Of a DNA stretch of 64,000 nt, positions 8,456-17,862 are shown one piece after another. Numbering within the stretch: position 1 is the stretch's first letter; every line of letters begins with the position of its first letter. The notes beneath the pieces are model-generated. The model had not been told where the DNA came from, did no database searches, and worked only from the letters and a program-made list of their open reading frames with translations. The translations under genes were made by a program, and so were the position numbers. Origin of the DNA: Flavobacterium limnophilum (GTDB taxonomy: Bacteria > Bacteroidota > Bacteroidia > Flavobacteriales > Flavobacteriaceae); the NCBI RefSeq assembly GCF_027111315.2, contig NZ_CP114289.2, positions 2,480,001-2,544,000 of the forward strand, given 5' to 3'.

Positions 8456-10867
8456 ATGATAAAAGAAAAAACCAATACTACACTGACTTTTGAAGACTTC
8501 AAAACTGAAGTACTGAATGATTACAAAATCGCAATAACAAGCAGGGAATGTAGTTTATTGGGACGTAAAGAAGTGTTGACGGGAAAGGCAAAATTTGGAA
8601 TTTTTGGCGACGGAAAAGAAGTACCGCAACTAGCCATGGCTAAATCCTTCAAAAACGGTGATTTTCGTTCAGGATATTATCGCGACCAAACCTTCATGAT
8701 GGCCATTGGCGAATTGACCATCCAACAATTCTTTGCAGGTCTTTACGGCCACACCGATATTTCTCAAGAACCCATGTCGGCAGGAAGACAAATGGGCGGT
8801 CATTTCATGACGCACAGTTTGAATGAAGACGGCAGTTGGAAAAATTTGACCAAACAAAAAAATTCCAGTGCAGACATTTCTCCAACAGCAGCACAAATGC
8901 CGCGAATGTTGGGATTGGCACAAGCATCAAAAATATACAGAGACGTACCCGAAATTACCAATAAAGATAATTTCTCCATCAATGGAAATGAAATTTCATG
9001 GGGAACCATAGGAAATGCAAGTACTTCCGAAGGCTTGTTTTTCGAGACCATAAATGCAGCAGGAGTCTTGCAAGTGCCAATGGTTTTGAGCGTTTGGGAC
9101 GATGAATATGGCATTTCTGTTCATGCAAAACACCAAACCACCAAAGAAAGTATTTCCGATATTTTAAAAGGCTATCAACGCGAAGGAGACAGCAACGGCA
9201 TTGAAATCCTAAAAGTAAAAGGTTGGGATTATGCCGGTTTGGTCGAAACTTATGAAAAAGCAGCCGATTTAGCTCGTGAAAAACACACTCCCATACTGAT
9301 TCACGTGTATCAATTGACGCAACCACAAGGACATTCCAGTTCAGGTTCGCACGAAAGATATAAAGATTCCACAAGACTGGCTTGGGAAAAAGATTTTGAT
9401 TGCGTTCGCCAAATGAAATTATGGATGATTGCCATCAACATTGCCTCTCCGGAAGAAATTGAAGCGATTGATGCACAAGCAAAAAAAGAAGTTCTTGAAG
9501 CTAAAATTGCAGCTTGGAATGCGTTTATAGAACCTATTATTGAAGAAAAAAAGCAACTGGTTTCCTTATTGGAAAAAGTAGCTTCAACAAGTTCCAACAA
9601 GGATAAAATACTAAAAATCGCCAGTGATTTAAACAAAATAAAAACACCTTTAAAAAAGGAAATTTTGGTATCTGCGCGAACTGTTTTACGATTGATTGCA
9701 CACGAAAACAATAAAACGGAACTATCCAGCTGGATTACTTCCTACACCAACATAACCCAACAAAAATTCAGCAGCAACTTGTTTTCAGAATCTGGCTTGA
9801 ATGTGTTTTCTGCAAAGGAAATTTTGCCGGAATACGACAAAGAAGCCAAAGAAGACACTGACGGCCGAATGATTTTGCGTGATAATTTTGATGCTATTTT
9901 TTCCAAATACCCCGAAGCTTTAATTTTTGGCGAGGATGCCGGAAATATTGGTGACGTCAATCAAGGATTGGTTGGATTACAGGAAAAATACGGCGAACTG
10001 CGTGTTGCCGATGTCGGAATCAGGGAAGCATCGATTATTGGTCAAGGAATTGGAATGGCATTGAGAGGACTTCGCCCCATTGCCGAAATCCAATATTTGG
10101 ACTATTTATTGTACGCCATACAGATTATGAGCGACGATTTGGCCACTTTGCAATACCGAACAGCAGGAAAACAAAAAGCACCACTAATCATCAGGACTCG
10201 CGGCCATCGATTGGAAGGAATTTGGCATTCGGGATCGCCAATGGGAATGATCATAAATGCCATAAGAGGAATCCACGTTTTGGTACCCAGAAATATGACC
10301 AAAGCTGCCGGTTTCTACAATACTTTATTGGAATGTGACGAACCTGCACTTGTTGTGGAATGTCTTAACGGATACCGATTGAAAGAAAAAATGCCTTTAA
10401 ATTATGGCGAATTCAAAACTCCAATTGGTGTTGTGGAAACCATAAAACAAGGTGCCGACATCACTTTGGTTTCTTATGGTTCTACATTGAGATTGGTAGA
10501 ACAAGCGGCTAAAGAACTCTTGAAAGAAAACGGAATTGATTGCGAAATCATCGACATCCAATCCTTGCTCCCTTTTGACGTGAATCACGATATCGTGAAA
10601 AGTGTTGCCAAAACAAATCGACTTTTAATCATCGACGAAGACCTTCCTGGCGGAGCTTCGGCTTATATTTTGCAGCAAATTATCGAAAACCAAGAAGGAT
10701 ATAAATATTTGGACAGCAAACCGCAAACATTGACGGCAAAAGCCCACAGACCTGCTTACGGAACTGACGGCGACTATTTTTCGAAACCGTCCATCGAAGA
10801 TATTTTCGAAAAAGTATATGCCACCATGAACGAAGTCAATCCTTCGAAATATCCGGCTTTGTATTAG
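8456..10867 (+). CDS. Fused alpha/beta E1 component of a 2-oxoacid dehydrogenase
   Basis: An 803-residue thiamine-diphosphate enzyme combining E1-alpha and E1-beta in one chain, as in Bacteroidota branched-chain or related 2-oxoacid dehydrogenases. The alpha part (about 1-330) has FRSGYYRDQTFMMAIG and the ThDP/Mg segment WGTIGNASTSEGLFFETINA. The beta part (about 460-800) has IFGEDAGNIGDVNQGL, ADVGIREASIIGQGIGMALR and IDIQSLLPFD. It would decarboxylate a 2-oxoacid and acylate the lipoyl E2 partner, which is not in this window. Whether the substrate is branched-chain 2-oxoacid or pyruvate cannot be decided here; branched-chain is more likely by family. A terminator hairpin follows the stop. 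Confidence 0.9.
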   Translation: MIKEKTNTTLTFEDFKTEVLNDYKIAITSRECSLLGRKEVLTGKAKFGIFGDGKEVPQLAMAKSFKNGDFRSGYYRDQTFMMAIGELTIQQFFAGLYGHTDISQEPMSAGRQMGGHFMTHSLNEDGSWKNLTKQKNSSADISPTAAQMPRMLGLAQASKIYRDVPEITNKDNFSINGNEISWGTIGNASTSEGLFFETINAAGVLQVPMVLSVWDDEYGISVHAKHQTTKESISDILKGYQREGDSNGIEILKVKGWDYAGLVETYEKAADLAREKHTPILIHVYQLTQPQGHSSSGSHERYKDSTRLAWEKDFDCVRQMKLWMIAINIASPEEIEAIDAQAKKEVLEAKIAAWNAFIEPIIEEKKQLVSLLEKVASTSSNKDKILKIASDLNKIKTPLKKEILVSARTVLRLIAHENNKTELSSWITSYTNITQQKFSSNLFSESGLNVFSAKEILPEYDKEAKEDTDGRMILRDNFDAIFSKYPEALIFGEDAGNIGDVNQGLVGLQEKYGELRVADVGIREASIIGQGIGMALRGLRPIAEIQYLDYLLYAIQIMSDDLATLQYRTAGKQKAPLIIRTRGHRLEGIWHSGSPMGMIINAIRGIHVLVPRNMTKAAGFYNTLLECDEPALVVECLNGYRLKEKMPLNYGEFKTPIGVVETIKQGADITLVSYGSTLRLVEQAAKELLKENGIDCEIIDIQSLLPFDVNHDIVKSVAKTNRLLIIDEDLPGGASAYILQQIIENQEGYKYLDSKPQTLTAKAHRPAYGTDGDYFSKPSIEDIFEKVYATMNEVNPSKYPALY

Positions 10868-10892
10868 AAAACCGAAATAAACCGCATAATGC

Positions 10893-10932
10893 AAAAACAC
10901 CTGATAGATTAGAAAATCTATGAGGTGTTTTT
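10893..10932. terminator. Bidirectional intrinsic terminator
   Basis: AAAAACACCT pairs with AGGTGTTTTT, and inside it ATAGATT pairs with AATCTAT around AGAA. It has A-run and T-run flanks and serves the two convergent genes. Confidence 0.85.
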
Positions 10933-10953
10933 ATTTGTTGCAATGTTGATGAC

Positions 10954-12423
10954 CTACCTCACCACTTTCAACTTCTTCAATAATTTGTCGATAACTTGGT
11001 TTATTTCAGTTGAAATTACAAACTTGTAATTGAGATAAACATAAGCAATCGTCATCAATATCGATTTTAACATGATAGAAATTATGGGATTAAAAGGAAA
11101 CTCCCAGAAATAAAAAGCCACAAACAAAACTAAAGTCAGCGCCATTGAATATAAAGTCTGCTTTGTAAAAGGATACAAATGCAAACGTTTGACAACAAAA
11201 AGCAGTTTGGCCAAACTATATAAAGTTATCGACAATAAAGTAGCGAACGCCGACCCAATAATACCGTAAATTGGAATAAAAATCATGTTCAAGCCAATCG
11301 TCAAAAGCACCAAGAGTACTCCCAGAAACAAAACTGCCCTATAATATTTGGTATTGAAAATAATGGCGTTATTATTGCCCAAAATCAAATCAAAATACTT
11401 GGACAATCCAATCATGAAAACCACCAAAATACCACCAGCATATTCCGGCGGAACCATTTCATACAATTTGTTGATGTTGACAAAAATCCCCAACATCACG
11501 TAACCGCCTACCATTTGGAGATTTATGGATGTTTTTTTGTATAAAATATCCATTTCGTCGTGCTTGTTTTCGTGCATTAGTTTTGCCGTAATGGGATAAA
11601 CAATTTGATGCATCGCGCGGCTTGGAACCGAAATAACCAGTGCTATATATGTCGCCACTGAGTAATAGGCAATATTTTCTATATTCATGTATTGATTAAG
11701 AATCATTTTATCTCCGTCCAACAGCAAATTGGCAACACTTCCCGACAAAATAATGTAAAATGTATAAACCAAAACATCCTTGGTGTTTTGGGGAATGGTG
11801 AACTGAAAATTGGGTTTTTCTATACTAAAAGCATAAAACATCGTTACCAAAAGTGCCAATAAATACACGACAGCCGTAGCGTAAACAAAGCCTTCAACGG
11901 TAATCCAATTATAATAAACGGCAACCAATAAAAGCAAGGATGCAAATCGCAAGCCTACTTCCTTGATAAAATTCCCAAAAACCGAATGCATGTGAACCCG
12001 CAACCAAGCATAAAATATTTCAAAATAAGCCATGCATAATCCAATGAACGGAATAAGCCAAATATAATTTTTAACGATGATATTCTTCTTCGACAAAAAG
12101 TACAGAATCTCGTCAAAAAAGTAAAACCCAATTAAAAACATTGGGATGATCAAGAGGAGAGGAAATAGCACCGTGAAAGACAAAAACCGTGATCTTTCCT
12201 CGTTTGTTTCATATTGTGAATAGAATTTTACCAAGGTATTTTGCATTCCAATGGCGAATAACGGCATAATTACATTGGCGGACGAAAGAATATAATTGGT
12301 TAAGGCATAATATGTGGCACCAAGAAAAACAGGATACAAATAGATGGTGTTGATACCTCCAATGGCAAAACCGATGTAGGTGATTATGGTATTCTTTAAG
12401 GACTGATTTAATACTATTCCCAT
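10954..12423 (-). CDS. Polysaccharide flippase (Wzx/MATE-like)
   Basis: A 489-residue integral membrane protein with about 12-14 hydrophobic segments over its whole length. Its pattern (SLKNTIITYIGFAIGGINTI at the N-terminus, then repeated paired helices) is that of the oligosaccharide flippase / polysaccharide transporter superfamily. It would move undecaprenyl-linked sugar units across the inner membrane. It follows the glycosyltransferase at 12447-13823 on the same strand with a 23-bp gap, so co-transcription and a role in surface glycan assembly are likely. The intergenic gap consists of AT-rich ATTTTAGATTTTAGG-like simple repeat. Confidence 0.88.
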   Translation of the reverse strand: MGIVLNQSLKNTIITYIGFAIGGINTIYLYPVFLGATYYALTNYILSSANVIMPLFAIGMQNTLVKFYSQYETNEERSRFLSFTVLFPLLLIIPMFLIGFYFFDEILYFLSKKNIIVKNYIWLIPFIGLCMAYFEIFYAWLRVHMHSVFGNFIKEVGLRFASLLLLVAVYYNWITVEGFVYATAVVYLLALLVTMFYAFSIEKPNFQFTIPQNTKDVLVYTFYIILSGSVANLLLDGDKMILNQYMNIENIAYYSVATYIALVISVPSRAMHQIVYPITAKLMHENKHDEMDILYKKTSINLQMVGGYVMLGIFVNINKLYEMVPPEYAGGILVVFMIGLSKYFDLILGNNNAIIFNTKYYRAVLFLGVLLVLLTIGLNMIFIPIYGIIGSAFATLLSITLYSLAKLLFVVKRLHLYPFTKQTLYSMALTLVLFVAFYFWEFPFNPIISIMLKSILMTIAYVYLNYKFVISTEINQVIDKLLKKLKVVR

Positions 12424-12446
12424 TATTTGATTTAGGATTTTAAATT

Positions 12447-13823
12447 TTAGATTTTAGGATTAGCTATCAATTCAACTAATTTTTCCGTCAAACTCTTTCT
12501 GGAATATTGTTGCAACCCTACGGCATTCGATTGTAGTTTACCTTCCAAAAACTGGTTATAATAGCCCAAAAGTACGCTTTTAAGCTTCATTTTCTCGGAA
12601 TAATCGAAGAATACTCCCGTGTTTGTATTGGTGATGATTTCGGCAAAGTCGGAACCGTTGGGGCCAATGGCAATAATGGGTCTGCCCGAAACCATGTATT
12701 CGAATAATTTTCCCGGAATAATGCTTTTGGTGTCTTCAGAATTGATTTCGATAAGCAACAATACTTGTGACTTTCTTTGATGGGCAATCGCTTCGGAATG
12801 CGAAACATAGCCCAAATTATTCAAATACGGATTCAATCCAAATTGAGAAATGGTTTCCAACACTTCCTGACTGACTGCTCCCATCAATTTTATTTCCAAA
12901 TGGTTTTTAAAATCAGGAATTTCATTGATCAGTTCCACCAAACATTCCCATAACATTTTAGGATTTCTTTCGGAAAGAAAAGAACCAATGTGAGCCAAAG
13001 AAAATTGGGTATCCAAGGCTTGTTTCTCGACTTTTTCCGTGTCATAACCGTTCGTAATCACGGCAATTGGCTTGGTTGTAATGGCTTGAAACTCGGTTTT
13101 TGTGGTATTGCTGGTTACTATAATCGTGTCGGCAGAATTCAAAACTTGGTGTTCCAATGCCTTGTGTTTCTTGGCAGCATAATTCGACAATCGCAAGGAT
13201 TTATGATAGCCAATGGTTGTCCAGGGATCTCGAAAATCGGCAAACCATTTCACGTTCAATTTTTGCTTCAATTCCATTCCAATAAGGTGCAAACTATGTG
13301 GCGGCCCCGAAGTGACAATCGTGTCGATATTGTTTTCGACAATGTATTTTTCCAAAAATGCCACCGAAGGTTTTACCCAAAAAACACGGGCATCAGGGAT
13401 AAAAAGATTACCCCGAATCCAAAGAAACATTTTATCCAAAAAAGATTGTTTTTTCTGGTTTGGAATAATTCCCGAATTCATTTTTTTGGTTTTGTTCTTC
13501 GAAAAAAAAGAAGCCAATTGATACGGTTCGAAGATTTTATGTTTTAAAATAATGGCCTTGTCCGAAACCTCGTTTACCAAGTTCTCGTCAACAATGGGAT
13601 AGGTTGGATTTTCCGGAATATAGACAATCGGCTGGACGCCAAAATCCGGTAAATATTTCACGAATTTCAACCAACGCTGGACGCCTGGCCCACCGGCTGG
13701 AGGCCAATAATAGGTAATTATGAGGAGTTTTTCTGTTTCGGGTTTCAAGTTTTGGGTTTTGGGTTTCACGAACAATTTGTCATTCCGTAGGAATCTCATT
13801 TCCGTTTCAAGTTTCACTAACAA
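12447..13823 (-). CDS. Family 4-type glycosyltransferase
   Basis: A 458-residue cytosolic glycosyltransferase of the GT-B fold. The conserved part begins at KLLIITYYWPPAGGPGVQRW, typical of GT4 enzymes. The donor-binding C-terminal half has the segment LGYVSHSEAIAHQRKSQVLL and SIIPGKLFEYMVSGRPIIAI, including the E of the EX7E-type site. Residues 1-32 (MLVKLETEMRF...) are not conserved in character. They are encoded by intergenic repeat sequence (ATTCCTACGGAATGACAAA, then CCCAAAACCCAAAACTTGAAAC), and this extension overlaps the end of the 13807-14001 ORF. The start may therefore be ATG at 13799 or later. It probably acts with the flippase downstream. Sugar specificity unknown. Confidence 0.85.
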   Translation of the reverse strand: MLVKLETEMRFLRNDKLFVKPKTQNLKPETEKLLIITYYWPPAGGPGVQRWLKFVKYLPDFGVQPIVYIPENPTYPIVDENLVNEVSDKAIILKHKIFEPYQLASFFSKNKTKKMNSGIIPNQKKQSFLDKMFLWIRGNLFIPDARVFWVKPSVAFLEKYIVENNIDTIVTSGPPHSLHLIGMELKQKLNVKWFADFRDPWTTIGYHKSLRLSNYAAKKHKALEHQVLNSADTIIVTSNTTKTEFQAITTKPIAVITNGYDTEKVEKQALDTQFSLAHIGSFLSERNPKMLWECLVELINEIPDFKNHLEIKLMGAVSQEVLETISQFGLNPYLNNLGYVSHSEAIAHQRKSQVLLLIEINSEDTKSIIPGKLFEYMVSGRPIIAIGPNGSDFAEIITNTNTGVFFDYSEKMKLKSVLLGYYNQFLEGKLQSNAVGLQQYSRKSLTEKLVELIANPKI

Positions 13824-14001
13824 TTATTGAATTTTCATTAACATCTTTAGCTAGTTGATAATATTCATACTTGCTTTTCCATCCATTAGATTTATCCATT
13901 ATTTCAAATAATCGCTCCAAACGCTCAACAAACAGAGCATTGGTCTTCTCATCAATATACTTCCTTTGGACAAGATTTATAGATTTTAAATTTGTTTTCA
14001 T
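13807..14001 (-). CDS. Small hypothetical protein
   Basis: A 64-residue, charged, helix-prone product (MKTNLKSINLVQRKYIDEKT at the N-terminus), 35 bp downstream of the YfhO gene and overlapping the annotated start of the glycosyltransferase by 17 bp. The regular amphipathic pattern and ATG start make it plausible. The last residues (SIIVSET) lie at the edge of repeat-like DNA, so it may be a truncated gene. No family recognised. Confidence 0.45.
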   Translation of the reverse strand: MKTNLKSINLVQRKYIDEKTNALFVERLERLFEIMDKSNGWKSKYEYYQLAKDVNENSIIVSET

Positions 14002-14036
14002 ATTTAAAGGTAAACAAAGTCTATACTCAATTTTCT

Positions 14037-16454
14037 TTACTCTTTTTTTGTTCTAAAATAAATTCCACCACCCAACAATAGCAACATTCCAATAAAGCTG
14101 AAAAGCGTAATGGTACTTCCCGTTTGTATCACTTGCGGTTCAAACTTGAATTCTATAGTATGTTTCCCTTCCGGAATTCGTAGTGCTCTTAAAACATAAT
14201 CTACAGGGAAATGCGTTGTTTTTTGACCATCTATATAAGCATTCCAACCATTTTCATAATACATTTCAGAGAAAACTGCCAATCCTTTACCTGAATTTTC
14301 AGAAGTATATTTAAGGTAATTCGGTTTATAAATATCCAACTTAATACTTCCGCTATCATCAAAATCTTCTTTTAAACGGGCGTCGTTAAACTTAGATCCA
14401 TAATCGTGTACATTGAAAACCGCAACATTCTTAGTATCTAATTTGTCCAATGCCTTCATTGCATCATCCGGTTTATTGACTAATAAAACATCTTTTACAA
14501 ACCACGCATTTCCATTGGCATTCGGGTTTGGAATTGGAATCGAAGCACCAGTTGAGTCAGCTTGAATGATGTATTTCACGTTCAACATATTCAAAATCTC
14601 GATATTGTTTTTGGCAATTTGGTAATCAAATAATTGCTGCATTCTTCGAGGTTTCACGGCGCTGTAACCTCCAATCGATTTATGGAAATAAGAAGTCCTG
14701 GCGCTCGACATATTTCCTTGAACCTCAAAAACTCGGTAATGGGTCGTATCCTGTAAAATCTGTAAATCGGCAGGCGTTTCCTGAAAAGGAACTTCCACTT
14801 CGCTCCTGCTCACAAAATCTTTGTCCGAAACATATTTCTTGTCCACAAAAAACAAATCGAAAACCATCAACAGTCCTACCAAGATTATCGCCGTATTTTG
14901 GGCTAATTTTTCTTTGATAAATAACCATAAAACACCTGCTGCAAGCAAAATAAAGAATCCCGAACGCAATAAATCAGCCGAATAAAGACTCATTCTATCC
15001 GATTTTAATGCATCAACAAATTCTGGCCCGTAACTTTCCCTGAAATAACTGTCGTTTGCACCTGCAAAACTGAAACTGCCTTTCAACAAAAACAAACCAA
15101 CAATAATCCCAAAACCAACGGCGGCAGATTGCCACAAAGCTTTGAATCGTGCTTCTTTTTCTAAATTAAAAAAGGATTGCAATCCCATAATGGCCAAAAC
15201 CGGGAAACACAATTCCAGAATAACCTGTATCGAAGAAACGGCTCTAAACTTGTTGTACATTGGCACATTTTCTATGAAAAAGTCCGTCAATGCCGGGATA
15301 TTTTTCCCCCAAGACAACACCAATGCAACAATGGCTCCTGAAAGAAAGACGTATTTAATTTTTCGTTTATCGGCGAATAAAGCCAAAATTCCCAAAAAGA
15401 AAACCACGATTCCGATGTAAGCCGGAGCAGCCACAATAGGTTGGTCTCCCCAATAGGTTGGCATTCCCGAAACAAAGTCGTTGGCTTGCGATTCCGGAAC
15501 TCCCTGGCTAATCATGAATTCATACATTTTGCTGTCCGTTCCTAGTTTTTCACTGTTCGACCCCCCAAAAAGTCGTGGCGCAATCAGGTTGAAACTTTCG
15601 GCTATTCCATAACTATATTCCGTGATATAATCGTGGGACATCGCATTGTTGCCTACACTTTTTGTACCATCGGCATTGATGGACAATTCACTTTTTCCTC
15701 TTGTGCTAAAGTTGGCATATTCGGCTGTGGCCAATAAATTAGTGGCATTAGCTCCAAGGGCAAAAATTCCGGCTATTGCCAAAACGCCAAACGAAGTCAA
15801 CAGCGATTTATATTCCTTGTCTTTTACCGCCTGATAAATAAAATAACCCGAAAGCACCAACAAGAAAATCAACAAATAATAAGTCATTTGAAAGTGGTTT
15901 GCATTGATTTCCAAGGCAACAGCAAACATCGTCAGCAATCCTCCCCAAATGTATTTCTTCTGGAAAACCATTATAAAACCAGCAATAACTAGCGGCATAT
16001 ATCCAATGGCGTGCGCTTTGGCATTATGACCAACGCCCAGAATAATAATCAAATAAGTCGAAAAACCAAAAGCCAAAGCTCCGAAAAAGGCTTTGAGTGG
16101 ATCAATCTTCAGCACCAAAAGCAAACCGTAAAAACCAAGAAAATACAGGAATAAATAATCGGCAGGACGAGGCAAGAAACGCAAGGCATCGTCAATCATT
16201 CCAATATAATCGTGCGGATATTTGGCTCCCAATTGATAAGTCGGCATTCCACCAAAGGCGGAATTTGTCCAATACGGTTCAATTTTTTCGGCTTTTCTAA
16301 AATCGTTTTGCTCTTTTGCCATTCCGGTATATTGGGCAATATCCGATTGGAAAATTTGTTTTCCTTGTAAAACAGGATAAAAATAAATGAGGGAAATTAA
16401 TACGAATCCAAGTAGGACTAAAGCGTGCGGATAGAACTTTTGAAGTTGCTTCAT
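14037..16454 (-). CDS. YfhO-family multi-pass membrane protein
   Basis: An 805-residue integral membrane protein with about 12 hydrophobic helices, a large extracytoplasmic C-terminal domain (about 560-770) and a final membrane helix (TITLFSFIGMLLLLGGGIYF). The N-terminus (HALVLLGFVLISLIYFYPVL) and the DIAQYTGMAKE loop are typical of YfhO-like proteins, a GT-C-type family linked to glycosylation of lipoteichoic acid or surface glycans in other bacteria. In this context, next to a glycosyltransferase and flippase on the same strand, a role in decorating a surface polymer is reasonable but not demonstrated. Confidence 0.8.
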   Translation of the reverse strand: MKQLQKFYPHALVLLGFVLISLIYFYPVLQGKQIFQSDIAQYTGMAKEQNDFRKAEKIEPYWTNSAFGGMPTYQLGAKYPHDYIGMIDDALRFLPRPADYLFLYFLGFYGLLLVLKIDPLKAFFGALAFGFSTYLIIILGVGHNAKAHAIGYMPLVIAGFIMVFQKKYIWGGLLTMFAVALEINANHFQMTYYLLIFLLVLSGYFIYQAVKDKEYKSLLTSFGVLAIAGIFALGANATNLLATAEYANFSTRGKSELSINADGTKSVGNNAMSHDYITEYSYGIAESFNLIAPRLFGGSNSEKLGTDSKMYEFMISQGVPESQANDFVSGMPTYWGDQPIVAAPAYIGIVVFFLGILALFADKRKIKYVFLSGAIVALVLSWGKNIPALTDFFIENVPMYNKFRAVSSIQVILELCFPVLAIMGLQSFFNLEKEARFKALWQSAAVGFGIIVGLFLLKGSFSFAGANDSYFRESYGPEFVDALKSDRMSLYSADLLRSGFFILLAAGVLWLFIKEKLAQNTAIILVGLLMVFDLFFVDKKYVSDKDFVSRSEVEVPFQETPADLQILQDTTHYRVFEVQGNMSSARTSYFHKSIGGYSAVKPRRMQQLFDYQIAKNNIEILNMLNVKYIIQADSTGASIPIPNPNANGNAWFVKDVLLVNKPDDAMKALDKLDTKNVAVFNVHDYGSKFNDARLKEDFDDSGSIKLDIYKPNYLKYTSENSGKGLAVFSEMYYENGWNAYIDGQKTTHFPVDYVLRALRIPEGKHTIEFKFEPQVIQTGSTITLFSFIGMLLLLGGGIYFRTKKE

Positions 16455-16495
16455 TAAATGGGTTGTTGGTTTTGGTTCTTTGGTATTGGGTAAAT

Positions 16496-16777
16496 CTAAT
16501 CTATTTCTTCGTAATCGACATAATCACCAACTTTTTTGGTTTCGCGAGTTTTTTTGGCATTGGCTGTATCGATGATGATTTCATCGTTATTCGGCGTTTT
16601 TTGCCAAGAATTACCCTGGGCATATTGTTGCTGTCTCTGGAAATTCTCGCCTGCTTTCTCTACTGCTTTTTTAACCAAAATAGGCAAAAATAATCTTGCC
16701 AAAAATTTAAAAATATAATAGAAGGCAATTATGTAAACTATTGCTCTTATAAAACCAGGAAAAGATGCTTCTTGCAT
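16496..16777 (-). CDS. DUF4834 family membrane protein
   Basis: A 93-residue protein with one N-terminal membrane helix (IRAIVYIIAFYYIFKFLARL), a basic/Gln-rich linker and an acidic C-terminus ending DYVDYEEID, as in DUF4834 proteins of Bacteroidota. I take the start at 16777 (MQEASFPGF). A longer frame begins at 16813, but a minus-strand TAATTTTG box at 16818-16825 would start transcription about there, leaving no leader. It is 41 bp upstream of the YfhO gene on the same strand. Function unknown. Confidence 0.8.
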   Translation of the reverse strand: MQEASFPGFIRAIVYIIAFYYIFKFLARLFLPILVKKAVEKAGENFQRQQQYAQGNSWQKTPNNDEIIIDTANAKKTRETKKVGDYVDYEEID

Positions 16778-16858
16778 AATCAAAATAATTTTTGGCAAAA
16801 TTAACAATTCCATCGTTCAAAATTAAAATATCATTCTTAAATAAATAATAAAATATAG

Positions 16859-16866
16859 TACATTTG
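16859..16866 (+). promoter_or_regulatory. -7 box of the outer-membrane protein gene
   Basis: TACATTTG matches TAnnTTTG, 35 bases before the ATG at 16902. Confidence 0.5.
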
Positions 16867-16901
16867 AAAAGCGTTATTCCTTTTTAACCTAAAAAAATAG
16901 T

Positions 16902-17837
16902 ATGTACAAAATCAAAACCTTAGTCGTCGCAGTCTTTTTGATAATTCCATTAATTCATTATGGCCAACATACCGATGAAATCAATTCGAACAGGCCAGGC
17001 GAAACCATGTCGGCTTTTGGAGTGGGAAAATCAGTTTTTCAAGTGGAATCTGGGATTTATGGCATCCAGGAAAATCACAGCATTCTGAATTATGACGCCA
17101 ATGGTTTTGGAATTGACATGACCTTGAGATGGGGATTGTTTATGGAAAAACTGGAACTAATTGCCGACTTTCAATACCAATACGAACAAGTAAGTTCTCC
17201 AATGAGCATCATTAACAAGTCTGACTTCAAGCAAACTGTTTTTGGAGCCAAATATTTGATTTACGATCCGTTCAAAAATTACGAAAAAAAAGTCAATGTT
17301 TATAGTTGGAAAGCCAATCGTTCCTTCAATTGGCACCAATTAATTCCAGCCGTTTCGGTCTTTGCGGGAGCCAATCTTACTTTCTCCGACAATCCTTATT
17401 ATTTTTCTCCGGATGCCGCTATTTCACCAAAAGTCGTGGTTATTGCACAAAACCATTTGGGTGACGGAAGCTGGGTTTTCGTGACCAATATCATTGCCGA
17501 TTACATTGGAACCGATTTCCCAAGTTATGGCTACGGGATTACCTTGACTAAAGGATTTAACAAAAACTGGTCTGGTTTCATAGAAAACCAAGGCTATATG
17601 AGCGATTTCTACAGCGATGCGATTGTTCGTGGCGGTGCCGCTTATTTGATTCATAATGATTTACAAGTAGACGCTTCAATAAGCACAAGCCTAAAAGATA
17701 CGCCTTCGATACTTTATGGAGGAATTGGATTTTCTTGGCGTTACGATGCCAATTACAAAGAAGTGCGAATGAAAGTGGATACGGGAGATTCAGACAAAAA
17801 AGCTCAAAGAAGAGCCAAAAAAACTAAAAAAGGATAA
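16902..17837 (+). CDS. Outer-membrane transporter-like beta-barrel (MetA-pathway phenol-degradation fold)
   Basis: A 311-residue exported protein with signal peptide (TLVVAVFLIIPLIHYGQ). The mature start DEINSNRPGETMSAFGVGKS matches the beginning of the PF13557 'MetA-pathway of phenol degradation' family of outer-membrane barrels. The body is made of amphipathic strands with many aromatic girdle residues (LILYGGIGFSWRY-like). The last 20 residues are unusually basic (SDKKAQRRAKKTKKG), extending past the final strand. It is followed 25 bp later by the acetyltransferase and may be co-transcribed with it. Substrate unknown. Confidence 0.75.
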   Translation: MYKIKTLVVAVFLIIPLIHYGQHTDEINSNRPGETMSAFGVGKSVFQVESGIYGIQENHSILNYDANGFGIDMTLRWGLFMEKLELIADFQYQYEQVSSPMSIINKSDFKQTVFGAKYLIYDPFKNYEKKVNVYSWKANRSFNWHQLIPAVSVFAGANLTFSDNPYYFSPDAAISPKVVVIAQNHLGDGSWVFVTNIIADYIGTDFPSYGYGITLTKGFNKNWSGFIENQGYMSDFYSDAIVRGGAAYLIHNDLQVDASISTSLKDTPSILYGGIGFSWRYDANYKEVRMKVDTGDSDKKAQRRAKKTKKG

Positions 17838-17862
17838 ACTTTACAACACCTAATAAAAACTA

